Assembly: GCF_001542415.1 (NCBI RefSeq)
Contig: NZ_LNCU01000010.1
Span: 1-42,344, forward strand
Origin: Bradyrhizobium macuxiense
GTDB taxonomy: Bacteria > Pseudomonadota > Alphaproteobacteria > Rhizobiales > Xanthobacteraceae
DNA: 42,344 nt
Reading direction: 5' to 3'
Below the pieces are notes generated by a model. That model did not search any database, was not told the DNA's origin, and saw only the letters and a program-made list of their open reading frames with translations. The translations under genes and the position numbers were made by a program. Below, piece by piece: positions 32,879 through 41,169 of this stretch. How positions within the stretch are numbered: position 1 is the stretch's first letter; the number at the start of each line of letters is the position of its first letter.

Positions 32879-34108
32879 TTACGAGCTCTTCTCGCCGCTC
32901 ATGACCGGGCCGAACCGCTCCCAGCTCTCGCCCTTGAAGCGCATCATCTGAAGCTGCTCGATCGGAGCATAGTCGTCGGCACTGGTCTTGATCTTCGTTC
33001 CCGGCAAATAGATGCCGATCTCGAAGTTCAGGCTGGCGGCCTGCTTCATCACGTTCTCGCGGGTGAGATTGTCGCCGCATTGCCGCAGCACCTGCTCGAG
33101 ACCCTTGGCGACGCCATAGCCGAACACGGTGGCGGCATCGTCGAGGTCGCCCTCGGGATACCACTTCGCCATGAAGGCGCGCCATTCGTTCATGGCTGGA
33201 TCGTTCTTCCAGTCCGCGTCCTTGGGATCCTTGAGATACTGCGTGGAGAGCACGCCCTGGCTCGCCTCATAGCCGGCCGGCTTCATCACGCCGCCGATCG
33301 ACGCGGAGACGTTGGTCAGGAACTGGACCGGATGCCAGTCCAGCTCGGCCACCTTCTTGATCGCCTGCGCTGCGAATTTCGGCGTCGCGATGTTGACGAA
33401 GATGTCGGGATTGGCGCCCTTGATCTGCACCACCTGAGAATCCACGGTCGGCGACGTCGTCTCGTAGGCGGATTCGACCACGATCAGCTTCTTGGCCTGA
33501 TCACCGAGACCCTCGTGCAGGCCGTTCAAATAGTCCTTGCCGAAATCGTCGTTCTGGTAGAGCACGCCGATCGTCTTGCCGGGATAGTTCTGCAGGATGT
33601 ACTTGGCGTAGATGCGCGCTTCCACCTGGTAGCTCGGCTGCCAGCCCATGGTCCACGGGAAGTTCTTCGGGTCGTTCCACTTGGCCGCACCGGTGGAGAC
33701 GAAGAGCTGCGGCACCTTCTTGGCGTTCATGTATTTCTGGATCGCCGTGTTGCCCGGCGTGCCCAGCGGATTGAAGAGCAGCAGCACCTCGTCGCTCTCG
33801 ACGAGCTTGCGGGCCTGCTCGACCATTTTCGGCGGGCTGTAACCGTCGTCGTAGGAGATGAAGTTGATCTTGCGGCCGTTGATGCCGCCTTCGCTGTTGA
33901 GCTTCTTGAAATAGGCCGCCTCGGTCTTGCCGATCGTGGCATAGGCGGATGCCGGGCCTGAATAGGGCATGATATTGCCGACCTTGATCTCGGTGTCGGT
34001 CGCGCCCGGATCGTATTTCTTTTGTGCGTTGGCCGCGCTCGCGGCGATGACGAGGCATCCCGCAAGCGCGACGGATCGGGCATAGCTCAAGAGTCGGTGG
34101 TGCATCAT
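32879..34108 (-). CDS. Branched-chain amino-acid-type ABC substrate-binding protein
   Basis: A 409-residue periplasmic protein of the LivK/Leu-Ile-Val type 1 fold. The signal peptide (MMHHRLLSYARSVALAGCLV, cleavage after ANA) leads to YDPGATDTEIKVGNIMPYSG, the standard family opening, and later INGRKINFISYDDGYSPPKM. Rhizobia use many such proteins for aromatic and organic acids, so the name does not fix the ligand. No permease or ATPase genes follow; a racemase-family enzyme gene does. GGAGG lies just before the two ATG codons. Confidence 0.9.
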   Translation of the reverse strand: MMHHRLLSYARSVALAGCLVIAASAANAQKKYDPGATDTEIKVGNIMPYSGPASAYATIGKTEAAYFKKLNSEGGINGRKINFISYDDGYSPPKMVEQARKLVESDEVLLLFNPLGTPGNTAIQKYMNAKKVPQLFVSTGAAKWNDPKNFPWTMGWQPSYQVEARIYAKYILQNYPGKTIGVLYQNDDFGKDYLNGLHEGLGDQAKKLIVVESAYETTSPTVDSQVVQIKGANPDIFVNIATPKFAAQAIKKVAELDWHPVQFLTNVSASIGGVMKPAGYEASQGVLSTQYLKDPKDADWKNDPAMNEWRAFMAKWYPEGDLDDAATVFGYGVAKGLEQVLRQCGDNLTRENVMKQAASLNFEIGIYLPGTKIKTSADDYAPIEQLQMMRFKGESWERFGPVMSGEKSS

Positions 34109-34350
34109 TGTCCTCCCTGACATGCTGGCCGCGGCTCTTGCAGTCTTGATTTTCGGGCAGCTTGGTGAGCCGTCGGATCGATGCAGCCGTGAGTATGCAC
34201 GATTGAGACCATGTGACCAGCGACGCCTTTGGGCTAAATTTCCGTGGAGCGGAACCGCAATTTCGGCGGGTCGAGCAGCAAGGATTGTCAAGCAGCGCGC
34301 GCGGCATCCCGGCATGATGCCGGCGCTTCTCAAGGGAAAAGCCGTCGTCC

Positions 34351-35190
34351 ATGAACCCAGCCCAGAAAGCGCTCTGGTACATCGAAAGCCATCTCGGCGC
34401 GCCGCTGACGCTCGACGAGATCGCCGGCGTTGCCGGCGTCTCACGCTTCCATCTGGTGCGGGCGTTCGCGGAGGCCACCGGGTTTTCGGTGATGCGCTAT
34501 GTGCGCGCTCGCCGTCTCAGCGAGGCGGCGCGGCAGCTCGCGGCCGGTGCGCCAGATATCCTCAGCCTCGCGCTGGATGCAGACTACGGCTCCCACGAAG
34601 CATTCACCCGCGCCTTCCGGGACCATTTCGGCCTCACGCCCGAGACGGTGCGCGCGACGCCGTGCCTGAAGACGCTCAAGCTGCAGGAGCCGATTACCAT
34701 GATCTCGACAGCCCTCGATCATATCGATCCGCCGCGCATCGCAACCGGCAAGGCGTTCCTCGTCGCCGGCATCGGCGAGCGCTACAACCACGCCAACGGC
34801 AGCACGGCCGGCATTCCGAGCCAGTGGCAGGACTACCACCTGCAACGCGCCAATATCCCGCGCCAGATCGGCAAGGTGGCCTACGGCGTCTGCTGCAACG
34901 GCGACGATGCGGGCAATTTCGACTACATCGCCGGCGTCGAGGTCGCCGACTTCTCCGACCTGCCGCGCGAATTCGCGCGCGTCCGCATCCCCGAGCAGAA
35001 ATACGTCGTGTTCACCCACACCGACCACATCTCCACCATCCGCCGCACCGTCAACACGATCTGGAATCGCTGGCTGCCGCAATCCGGCATGAATGTCGCG
35101 GACGCCCCGAACTTCGAGCGCTATGACGAAAGCTTCAACCCGAGCACCGGCCATGGCGGATTGGAGATCTGGGTGCCGGTCAGGGAGTAG
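34351..35190 (+). CDS. AraC regulator with GyrI-like effector domain
   Basis: A 279-residue regulator of the Rob/SoxS-with-sensor type. The DNA-binding domain is at the N-terminus (about 5-105; TLDEIAGVAGVSRFHLVRAF and ILSLALDADYGSHEAFTRAF), followed by a GyrI-like ligand-binding domain (about 120-279; FDYIAGVEVADFSDLPREFA, YVVFTHTDHISTIRRTVNTI). Such proteins respond to bulky or cationic compounds. It is divergent from the LivK-like gene across 242 bases that show no recognisable operator. Confidence 0.92.
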   Translation: MNPAQKALWYIESHLGAPLTLDEIAGVAGVSRFHLVRAFAEATGFSVMRYVRARRLSEAARQLAAGAPDILSLALDADYGSHEAFTRAFRDHFGLTPETVRATPCLKTLKLQEPITMISTALDHIDPPRIATGKAFLVAGIGERYNHANGSTAGIPSQWQDYHLQRANIPRQIGKVAYGVCCNGDDAGNFDYIAGVEVADFSDLPREFARVRIPEQKYVVFTHTDHISTIRRTVNTIWNRWLPQSGMNVADAPNFERYDESFNPSTGHGGLEIWVPVRE

Positions 35191-35201
35191 GGCGGCAATT
35201 C

Positions 35202-35286
35202 GTAGGATGGGTGGAGCGAAAGCGAAACCCATCATTCGACTTGCGGATCAGAGTCGATGGCTATCGCTGCGCTCCACCCATCCTAC
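35202..35286. repeat. Inverted-repeat element with 17-bp perfect ends
   Basis: GTAGGATGGGTGGAGCG (35202-35218) is the exact reverse complement of 35270-35286. The unit begins 12 bases after the AraC/GyrI stop and is unrelated to families A and B. Confidence 0.85.
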
Positions 35287-35292
35287 GCGCTG

Positions 35293-35581
35293 TCATCGCC
35301 CGGCCTCGACCGGGCGATCCAGTACGCCGCGGCCTCTCGGTTCAAGCAGCAGCGTCTCTGGAATACTGGATCACCCGCATGCCCGCATGCGCGGGTGATG
35401 ACACCGCGTTGTTTGGCGGGTTGTCCCGGAGTCCACCGCTGTCGTCCCTGCCTAGTGCGCAATTGCGCACGGGAGCAGGGACCCATAACCACGAATGGTC
35501 ATTGGTGATCGATGCTGGAATGACGAGTCTCGTCAACAACACCCGCCGCGGAGTATAGGTCCCTGCTTTCGCGGGGACGAC
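35293..35581. repeat. Run of further palindromic units filling the gap before ispB
   Basis: Two units are seen. The first (35293-35402) begins TCATCGCCCGGCCTCGACCG and ends CGCGGGTGATGA, with inner GCATGCCCGCATGC. The second (about 35441-35581) begins GTCGTCCCTGCC and ends CGCGGGGACGAC, with inner GTGCGCAATTGCGCAC. Together with the previous element they leave no room for a gene in the 424 bases between 35190 and 35615. Confidence 0.65.
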
Positions 35582-35614
35582 ACCGCATACGGGGCTATCG
35601 GCGTGCCTACGCGC

Positions 35615-36625
35615 CTAATGCGACCGCGCCAAGCAGAACGCGACCACCTCTTCCAGTGCGGTCTTCATCGGCGAGGGCGCGAACAGCGCGAGCGCGTCGA
35701 CGGCCATCGCGCCGTAGTGCTGGGCGCGGCTGATCGTGTCCTCGAGGGCGCGGTGCTTGGTCATCAGGCCGATCGCGTGATCGAGGTCGTTCGCCCCGAT
35801 CTCGCCGCGCTCGAGCGCACGGATCCAGAACTTGCGCTCAGAGTCATTGCCGCGGCGGAAGGCGAGCACCACGGGCAGGGTGATCTTGCCCTCGCGGAAA
35901 TCGTCGCCGACATTCTTGCCGAGCTTGGCGGACTTGCCGCCATAGTCGAGCACGTCGTCGACGAGCTGGAAGGCGATGCCGAGATTCATGCCGACCGAAC
36001 GGCAGGCGGTCTGCTCGGCCTTGGGCCGGTTGGCGATCACGGGGCCGACCTCGCAGGCGGCGGCGAACAGTTCGGCGGTCTTGCCCCTGATCACGGCAAG
36101 ATATTCGTCCTCGGTGGTCGCGGTGTTCTTGGCGGCGGCAAGCTGCATCACCTCGCCCTCGGCGATGGTCGCGGCGGCGGCCGAGAGGATGTCGAGCGCG
36201 CGCAGCGAGCCGACCTCGACCATCATCCGGAATGCCTGGCCGAGCAGGAAGTCGCCAACCAGCACGCTCGCCTCATTGCCCCACAGCATCCGCGCCGACA
36301 GCTTGCCGCGGCGTAGCTCGCTCTCGTCGACCACGTCGTCATGCAACAGGGTTGCGGTGTGCATGAACTCGACCGCAGCGGCGAGCTTGATATGGCCGTC
36401 GCCGGAATAGTCGGAGAGCTGGGCCATCGCCAGCGTCAGCATCGGGCGCAGCCGCTTGCCCCCGGAGGAGATCAGGTGGTTGGCAACCTCTGGGATCATG
36501 GTGACTTCGGAGCCGGTCCGCGAGATGATCGTCGCGTTGACGCGCTCCATATCGGCGGCGACAAGTCCCACCAGCCCGTCGATCGAAGCATTAGACGGGC
36601 TTTCGAAGGGTACAATAACCGCCAC
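35615..36625 (-). CDS. ispB: Polyprenyl (octaprenyl-type) diphosphate synthase
   Basis: A 336-residue trans-prenyltransferase that builds the quinone side chain by adding isopentenyl diphosphate to an allylic primer. The two Asp-rich motifs are DDVVD (96-100) and DDVLD (223-227), with GGKRLRP (55-61) and GKTAELF as supporting signatures. The start is GTG 36625, with GGAGA 5 bases before it; the conserved protein begins there and the longer upstream frame is not used. In Bradyrhizobium a C50 (Q10) product is expected, so octa- versus decaprenyl is not settled. It is divergent from the DUF2007 gene. Confidence 0.93.
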   Translation of the reverse strand: MAVIVPFESPSNASIDGLVGLVAADMERVNATIISRTGSEVTMIPEVANHLISSGGKRLRPMLTLAMAQLSDYSGDGHIKLAAAVEFMHTATLLHDDVVDESELRRGKLSARMLWGNEASVLVGDFLLGQAFRMMVEVGSLRALDILSAAAATIAEGEVMQLAAAKNTATTEDEYLAVIRGKTAELFAAACEVGPVIANRPKAEQTACRSVGMNLGIAFQLVDDVLDYGGKSAKLGKNVGDDFREGKITLPVVLAFRRGNDSERKFWIRALERGEIGANDLDHAIGLMTKHRALEDTISRAQHYGAMAVDALALFAPSPMKTALEEVVAFCLARSH

Positions 36626-36759
36626 GCTGGTCTCCAATTTTGCCGAATTCGCACTATCCTCAGCTATAACAATAGAAACTGCGCAGTGAAGCGGCAAGGC
36701 CACGAAATTGTTGACATGTGTCGCAGTGGTCTGACAGCCGGGCCAGAGGAGTGCGTGAT

Positions 36760-36987
36760 TTGCGAGAATTGGTGCGGACCAACGACATGGTGCTGGTTTC
36801 CGCGGTCGGAGCACTGCTCGACGGCGCTAACATCCACCATCTGGTGCTCGACCAGAACATGAGCATCATCGAGGGCTCGCTCGGCGTCCTGCCGCGCCGG
36901 ATCCTGGTGCATGAAGATGACAACCACCAGGCGCGCCAGCTTCTGACCGAGGCCGGTCTTGGCCACGAATTGCGGGCCGATGAGTAG
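36760..36987 (+). CDS. DUF2007 (putative signal-transducing) protein
   Basis: A 75-residue protein of the small DUF2007 family, related to P-II-like folds. Conserved segments are LVRTNDMVLVSAVGALLDGA and PRRILVHEDDNHQARQLL. The most likely start is TTG 36760, with AGGAG (36747-36751) 8 bases upstream; GTG 36751 and GTG 36718 are alternatives. Function is unknown. Its position opposite the polyprenyl synthase and ahead of a methyltransferase is, to my knowledge, common in rhizobia. Confidence 0.82.
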   Translation: MRELVRTNDMVLVSAVGALLDGANIHHLVLDQNMSIIEGSLGVLPRRILVHEDDNHQARQLLTEAGLGHELRADE

Positions 36988-37034
36988 AGCATGATCCGGA
37001 AAAGTGGAAACCGGTTTTCCGAAAAGATCATGCT
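36988..37034. repeat. Family B palindromic repeat, copy 2
   Basis: AGCATGATCCGGAAAAGTGG ... CGAAAAGATCATGCT directly after the DUF2007 stop. A second inverted pair, GATGCGATT / AATCGCATC (about 37056-37080), follows and is probably part of the same compound repeat. Confidence 0.88.
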
Positions 37035-37089
37035 CAAACAAAGAGATGAGATCGTGATGCGATTCTGTTTAATCGCATCATGATCTAGA

Positions 37090-37908
37090 GTGTTTTCAAG
37101 CGAAGTGGACCCTGGTTTGCGTCAAGAAAACGCGTCAAAAGAGGAGTCTCCAGCCACCGCCGTCACCGAGGACGGCTTCCTCGGCGGGCAATTGCTGTTG
37201 CGGCAGCCGCGCAGCGGCCATCGCGCCGGCCATGATGCGGTCCTGCTGGCCGCGGCCACCCCGGCGCAGCCGGGCGATCGGGTGGTCGATCTCGGCTCCG
37301 GGGTCGGCGCGGCCGGGCTCGCCGTCGCCCGACGGGTCGGCGGCATCCATCTCGTGTTGGTCGAGATCGACCCGACCCTGGCCGAACTCGCGCGGAATAA
37401 TGCCGGCGCCAACGCGATCACGGCCGATGTGATGGTGCTCGATGTCGAGGCGGAGGCCTCAGCATTCGCCGTAGCCGGCCTTGGCCCCGATAGTGCCGAC
37501 GTCGTGCTGATGAACCCGCCGTTCAACGATCCGACCAGGCATCGCGCCTCGCCTGATAGCGTGCGGGAGCGCGCCCATGTCGCGACCGCGACCACGCTCG
37601 AGAGCTGGATTCATGTCGCGCGGCGGATCCTGAAATCGAACGGGCAGCTTGCGATGATCTGGCGGGCCGACGGGATCGCCGAGGTTCTGGCGGCGCTTGG
37701 TCGCGGCTTCGGCGGTGTTGAGATATTGCCGGTTCACGCCGAGGCGGCGTCGCCGGCAATCCGCATCCTGGTTCGCGCCACCAAGGGTGGACGGGCACCG
37801 ACGCGCCTGCATGCCGCATTGTTGCTCAATGATGCGTCAGGTGTGCCCAACAAATGGGTGCAGGAGATATTGGCTGGAAAGGAAGGATTGCCGCTGGCGC
37901 GGCGGTAA
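37090..37908 (+). CDS. tRNA1(Val) adenine-37 N6-methyltransferase-like protein
   Basis: A 272-residue SAM-dependent methyltransferase of the TrmN6 group. The SAM loop is VVDLGSGVGAAGLAVARR (about 66-83), the acidic end of strand 2 is LVEIDP, and the catalytic N6-adenine motif NPPFNDP is clear near residue 140. HRAGHDAVLLAAA upstream is also typical. Exact tRNA substrate is inferred from the family. The start is GTG 37090; TTG 37117 is an alternative. A repeat lies just upstream. Confidence 0.88.
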   Translation: MFSSEVDPGLRQENASKEESPATAVTEDGFLGGQLLLRQPRSGHRAGHDAVLLAAATPAQPGDRVVDLGSGVGAAGLAVARRVGGIHLVLVEIDPTLAELARNNAGANAITADVMVLDVEAEASAFAVAGLGPDSADVVLMNPPFNDPTRHRASPDSVRERAHVATATTLESWIHVARRILKSNGQLAMIWRADGIAEVLAALGRGFGGVEILPVHAEAASPAIRILVRATKGGRAPTRLHAALLLNDASGVPNKWVQEILAGKEGLPLARR

Positions 37909-37947
37909 GCGCAGCCGCGGCTGCCGATGTTCGTCAGTTTATCGGCG

Positions 37948-38046
37948 TTACTGCGGAGCCGTTTCCGACTGGCGCTCGGGCCTGGACGTGAAATGGATTG
38001 CGGTGAGCAGTGTACCCATCAGCAAAATCAGCAGATAGATTTTCAT
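37948..38046 (-). CDS. Small membrane protein, hypothetical
   Basis: A 32-residue frame starting MKIYLLILLMGTLLTAIHFT, one membrane helix followed by a short polar tail. GGAGAGAG lies 5-12 bases before the ATG. No family recognised. The strong ribosome-binding site is the main support. Confidence 0.5.
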   Translation of the reverse strand: MKIYLLILLMGTLLTAIHFTSRPERQSETAPQ

Positions 38047-38273
38047 GTCGCTCTCTCCGCTGCGCATTGCAGCCCCAACGGACACAATGCAAAAGGCGTT
38101 CCGCGCTTTCCAATGACAGTGGCGTGATAAGAAGTGGTTAATTCGAGGTAACGGCATTGCCTCCAGCGCAATGCGTAGCTCCCTCATCAGCCAACATTCT
38201 TTCGTGAGACCGGGTCTCCGGGAAGAGACATTTCCAGTTAGGAAACAAGCTGCCCGCCCTGGCATTGAGCGCT

Positions 38274-38510
38274 ATGGCAGAATCCTTCGGCCACTCATTT
38301 ACTGTCGTTGAGGTGACGGCGGATGATCTTTCGCCGGATCAGCAAATCTGGATAGCATTTGCTAAGCCAGATCAGGCCCTGACGCTGGTGCTCGCCGCCG
38401 TCCCGGAAGGCTGGACCGCCGAAGTGGTGGATATTGAATTGGGATGCAATCAGCGGCAAACGTTTGAAACACTCAACCTCAATCCCGGGGACGTTTATCG
38501 ATTGAAGTAA
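38274..38510 (+). CDS. Hypothetical acidic protein
   Basis: A 78-residue protein starting MAESFGHSFTVVEVTADDLS, with IWIAFAKPDQALTLVLAAVP and ELGCNQRQTFETLNLNPGDV. It looks strand-rich and soluble. The ribosome-binding site is weak and TTG 38265 is an alternative start. Function unknown. Confidence 0.55.
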   Translation: MAESFGHSFTVVEVTADDLSPDQQIWIAFAKPDQALTLVLAAVPEGWTAEVVDIELGCNQRQTFETLNLNPGDVYRLK

Positions 38511-38670
38511 GGCCGGCCTCTTTCGGGCCGGGCGCGGCGGCGGCTTTGCCCTCGCCATTGGTTGGACCCTCATCCGCATCGGTTGAAGACCGAGGGTCGA
38601 CATTGCTTCCCTTGATACTTCGGAACCAATGGTTCCAGCAGCCGTTAAATGGGGAACCTTGGTCATGATC

Positions 38671-38865
38671 ATGCGCAGCTTCGCCGCATACATTCTCGAT
38701 CCAGACGGGCGCATCGCCAATCGCATAGACCTGCTATGCCTCGACGAAGCTGTGGCCAAGGAACGGGCAGAGGCTCTTGCGGACAAGCATCAGATCGAAC
38801 TGTGGGCGGGTGATCGGCTGGTCGGCGAGTTCAAGCCCGCGAAGTGGCCCAGATCGCACGCCTGA
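38671..38865 (+). CDS. Conserved small hypothetical protein
   Basis: A 64-residue protein starting MRSFAAYILDPDGRIANRID and continuing LLCLDEAVAKERAEALADKH, ELWAGDRLVGEF. I recognise this as a small family repeated many times in Bradyrhizobium genomes (strand-helix-strand with WxGxRxV near the end). Role unknown. ATG 38665 (MIMRS) is an alternative start. Confidence 0.7.
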   Translation: MRSFAAYILDPDGRIANRIDLLCLDEAVAKERAEALADKHQIELWAGDRLVGEFKPAKWPRSHA

Positions 38866-39146
38866 TATGCTCCCCGGCTGCCCCGACCCGAGAACCTTTC
38901 CCCCAAGAGAAAGAGTAAGGATTGCTTCCGTAGTTCTCCGGCCGTGAACGAAGTTCCCGATAAGGTACAAAAACTGGATTCTCTAGCCAGAGCGGCTGTT
39001 GGGCCGCCGTTCCGCCGAAGAAAGCCGCGAAGTCCGGTCCGCTCGCGCACAGCATGCCGTAAGCTCGGCTCTCCGAGAGTTCCGATTTTTCGCCTAGACC
39101 CTCGGTTCCCGTGGTAGCCTCTTGCACCGGCTTGGGAGCGCAAGAG

Positions 39147-39368
39147 ATGTCCATCTATTTGCACTTACAAATCGACACCATGCCACCTAAGGATGCCAAC
39201 CGGATCGCAAAGGCTTACGACCAAACGCTACGGATGCTCTCGGTTAGGGATGGTGATGATCCGTTGACGGAGATGATCGCGAAAACGGTCATCAAGGTCG
39301 CGCACACCGGCATCAAGGACTGTGCCGAGATTTCGGCTCAGGCCATCCGCGAGCTCGAAATACGATAA
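39147..39368 (+). CDS. Conserved small hypothetical protein
   Basis: A 73-residue helical protein starting MSIYLHLQIDTMPPKDANRI, then KAYDQTLRMLSVRDGDDPLT and GIKDCAEISAQAIREL. GGGAGCG lies upstream. I believe similar proteins occur widely in Bradyrhizobium; no function is known. The 280 bases before it (38867-39146) hold no supported gene. Confidence 0.65.
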   Translation: MSIYLHLQIDTMPPKDANRIAKAYDQTLRMLSVRDGDDPLTEMIAKTVIKVAHTGIKDCAEISAQAIRELEIR

Positions 39369-39449
39369 GGGCATCCTCGAGGCTAGGAACCGAAACGTAT
39401 TCGCCTTCGGGAGTTTGGCTTAGGGGCTTCGCAGGTTGCGAGGCGCGTT

Positions 39450-39551
39450 ATGACCCGTCTTTCACCGGGTGACGTATTTCTCACCGTCGCCACCATGAGC
39501 GCGGCTTTCTTGATCGAGGTCGCAATTTTCGCCTTGATCGGACTGTTTTGA
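39450..39551 (+). CDS. Very small membrane protein, candidate
   Basis: A 33-residue frame: MTRLSPGDVFLTVATMSAAF followed by LIEVAIFALIGLF. The C-terminal 20 residues form one hydrophobic helix. GAGG lies 6-9 bases before the ATG. It is the only plausible coding signal in the 334-base gap 39369-39702. A second short frame begins at 39552 (MPSHGTISF) but has little to support it. Confidence 0.4.
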   Translation: MTRLSPGDVFLTVATMSAAFLIEVAIFALIGLF

Positions 39552-39702
39552 ATGCCGTCGCACGGAACCATCAGTTTCGCGGTTCCCACACGAACCGTTC
39601 TGGCGGCACATTCGTTAACTGTCACCACCGGCAATGACCCTGGCGCCGGTGGCTGAGAGAACCAGCGGCGCTCTCTCGCCTAACGCAACGCAGGAGAGAG
39701 CG

Positions 39703-39897
39703 ATGCCCCGCAAACGCTCTATCCCCCTTACGTTTCATGACCTTTTGTCCTCGGAAAAGACGCGGCTTCAAGAGCAACTGAAAAGTGCGAGGTACGATCA
39801 AGAGCGAGAGTTGATTGGGCGAAGGCTGCGGCAGATCGAAGCGGCGCTTCGATCGAGCCGGTGGATGGCGTCGGCCGAATTGCAGCCGCCCAGTTAA
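39703..39897 (+). CDS. Small basic helical protein, hypothetical
   Basis: A 64-residue protein starting MPRKRSIPLTFHDLLSSEKT and rich in charged helix (RLQEQLKSARYDQERELIGR). GGAGAGAG lies just before the ATG. No family recognised; a nucleic-acid-binding or regulatory role would be a guess. Confidence 0.6.
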   Translation: MPRKRSIPLTFHDLLSSEKTRLQEQLKSARYDQERELIGRRLRQIEAALRSSRWMASAELQPPS

Positions 39898-40004
39898 GCA
39901 TACCGTCTAACACAGACGGGACGCCTGAATTCCGACTAAAGTTTTCCCAAGTTCCCTGCAACGATCGTCCTCGTTCGGCGTCTGGCTCGATTGCGGAGCG
40001 CGTT

Positions 40005-40166
40005 ATGGACGACGAGGAACGACGAGAGCTTCAAGACCGTATCATGCGCTATCGCATGATGGAGCGCGAGGTGACTGATCCGCTCGCACACACACTCCTG
40101 CACGACATCATTGTTGAACTGGAGGCCGCGCTGCGAGGTCCTAGCGGCAACGTACGACCGGCCTGA
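40005..40166 (+). CDS. Small charged helical protein, hypothetical
   Basis: A 53-residue frame starting MDDEERRELQDRIMRYRMME and continuing VTDPLAHTLLHDIIVELEAA. CGGAG lies 8 bases before the ATG. The overall pattern (two amphipathic helices) resembles short rhizobial hypothetical proteins. Function unknown. Confidence 0.55.
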   Translation: MDDEERRELQDRIMRYRMMEREVTDPLAHTLLHDIIVELEAALRGPSGNVRPA

Positions 40167-40210
40167 GTGCCGACAGTTCTTCGGGCGGTGAACTTGAGAG
40201 ACGGCCTCGG

Positions 40211-40436
40211 CTATGCAGCCTTGTTCGACGTGAGTTCCGATACAGCCGCTTGCCCGGCTTCTGTGAGGCCGCCAAGGGTTCGATCGCCACCCTCCGCGCA
40301 TTTGATAATCCGGCGCGCGATGTAACGGCGGGCCTTATGGTCGTCGGTGCCCTTTGGCAGATGCTGACAAGGCCCTTTCCAGCGCGACTTCCATGTTGGC
40401 GAAAGTCCGACTGTCAAACCGATCCGCAGTGAGCAT
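40211..40436 (-). pseudogene. Frameshifted small hypothetical gene
   Basis: From ATG 40436 (GGAGG upstream) one frame gives MLTADRFDSRTFANMEVALE then RALSA before running into a premature stop. The adjoining frame continues LPKGTDDHKARRYIARRIIK, CAEGGDRTLGGLTEAG to a stop at 40211. Removing one base near 40362 (GCATCTGCC read as GCTCTGCC) joins them into one 74-residue product. I recall intact relatives in other rhizobia. Either a real inactivating mutation or a sequencing error. Confidence 0.65.
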
Positions 40437-40823
40437 GGGCAGCCTCCCTAAGCAGTTATTTTGATAGAAGGGCTCGGCGGAATGCAATACGCTAACTGGC
40501 TTGGGCGCCCCGTCGATAGCCAAATGATTACGCAAGAACAGATTGCGCGGCTTCCATTGCCTGTAACACGGAGCGGACACTCGTCGCCGTCGCCGCTCTC
40601 ACCAAAGATTTTGCAATTCGCCCGGCCGCTCTGCTCGACGGTCGGGCTTTTGCGCAAGTCGGTTCAACGATCATCCGGGCGCTGCGACGGGCCCTGCGAT
40701 AGAGACGGCCCCTCCGACTTTGCCAAAGCATGATCCGGAAAAGCGTGAAGCGGTTTTCCGAAAAGATCATGCTCAAACAAAGAGCCAAGGCGCGATGACG
40801 ATTCAACCCAATCTCATCGCGCT
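40437..40823. other. 387-bp gap with a repeat but no supported gene
   Basis: Frames of up to 90 codons exist on both strands but lack ribosome-binding sites and recognisable character. The right part holds family B repeat copy 3. Confidence 0.4.
40727..40773. repeat. Family B palindromic repeat, copy 3
   Basis: AGCATGATCCGGAAAAGCGT ... CGAAAAGATCATGCT, almost identical to copy 2. It is followed by GCGCGATGA ... TCATCGCGC (about 40791-40823), an outer pair that probably belongs to the same element. Confidence 0.88.
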
Positions 40824-40982
40824 TTAGTAGACCAACTGCGCCACGAGGGCGCAGGCGAGACCCGCCACAAGGACGGCCTCGGCTGTCACCGTGACCAAGT
40901 CAATCGTCCACGGGTGGCTCCGTCCGCCGCTAAGATCGAAATGTCTGGAGTGGTTTTCGTCCCGATAGGTGTGAAGGCGCAT
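40824..40982 (-). CDS. Small membrane-anchored hypothetical protein
   Basis: A 52-residue protein starting MRLHTYRDENHSRHFDLSGG, with a His-rich polar N-terminus and a C-terminal membrane helix (TVTAEAVLVAGLACALVAQL). GGAGG lies 8 bases before ATG 40982; the longer GTG start at 41009 would place that site inside the gene. Function unknown. Confidence 0.55.
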   Translation of the reverse strand: MRLHTYRDENHSRHFDLSGGRSHPWTIDLVTVTAEAVLVAGLACALVAQLVY

Positions 40983-41169
40983 GGCGATGGCCTCCTTCTG
41001 CTCGGTCACGAGCTAATCACTTTTTACCAAGAATGGCCGCCTGCGTATATGCGAAATCCAACCGTGTGAGGCATTCGCTCCCGAAAGATCACCGTAGTCA
41101 TACGGCTGCGATGGATCGTGCCGAGCAGCTAACGTCGGTCCTCTTCCCGCCCGTTAGCCGACCCAACGC

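Noticed and set aside
32219..33961. 580-codon plus-strand frame across the racemase-family and LivK-type genes
   Set aside because: It runs through a family A repeat and opposite two well-supported minus-strand genes; no domain recognised.
39552..39656. 34-codon frame MPSHGTISF... following the 33-residue membrane protein
   Set aside because: No ribosome-binding site beyond the stop-start junction and no structural character; support too weak to list as a gene.
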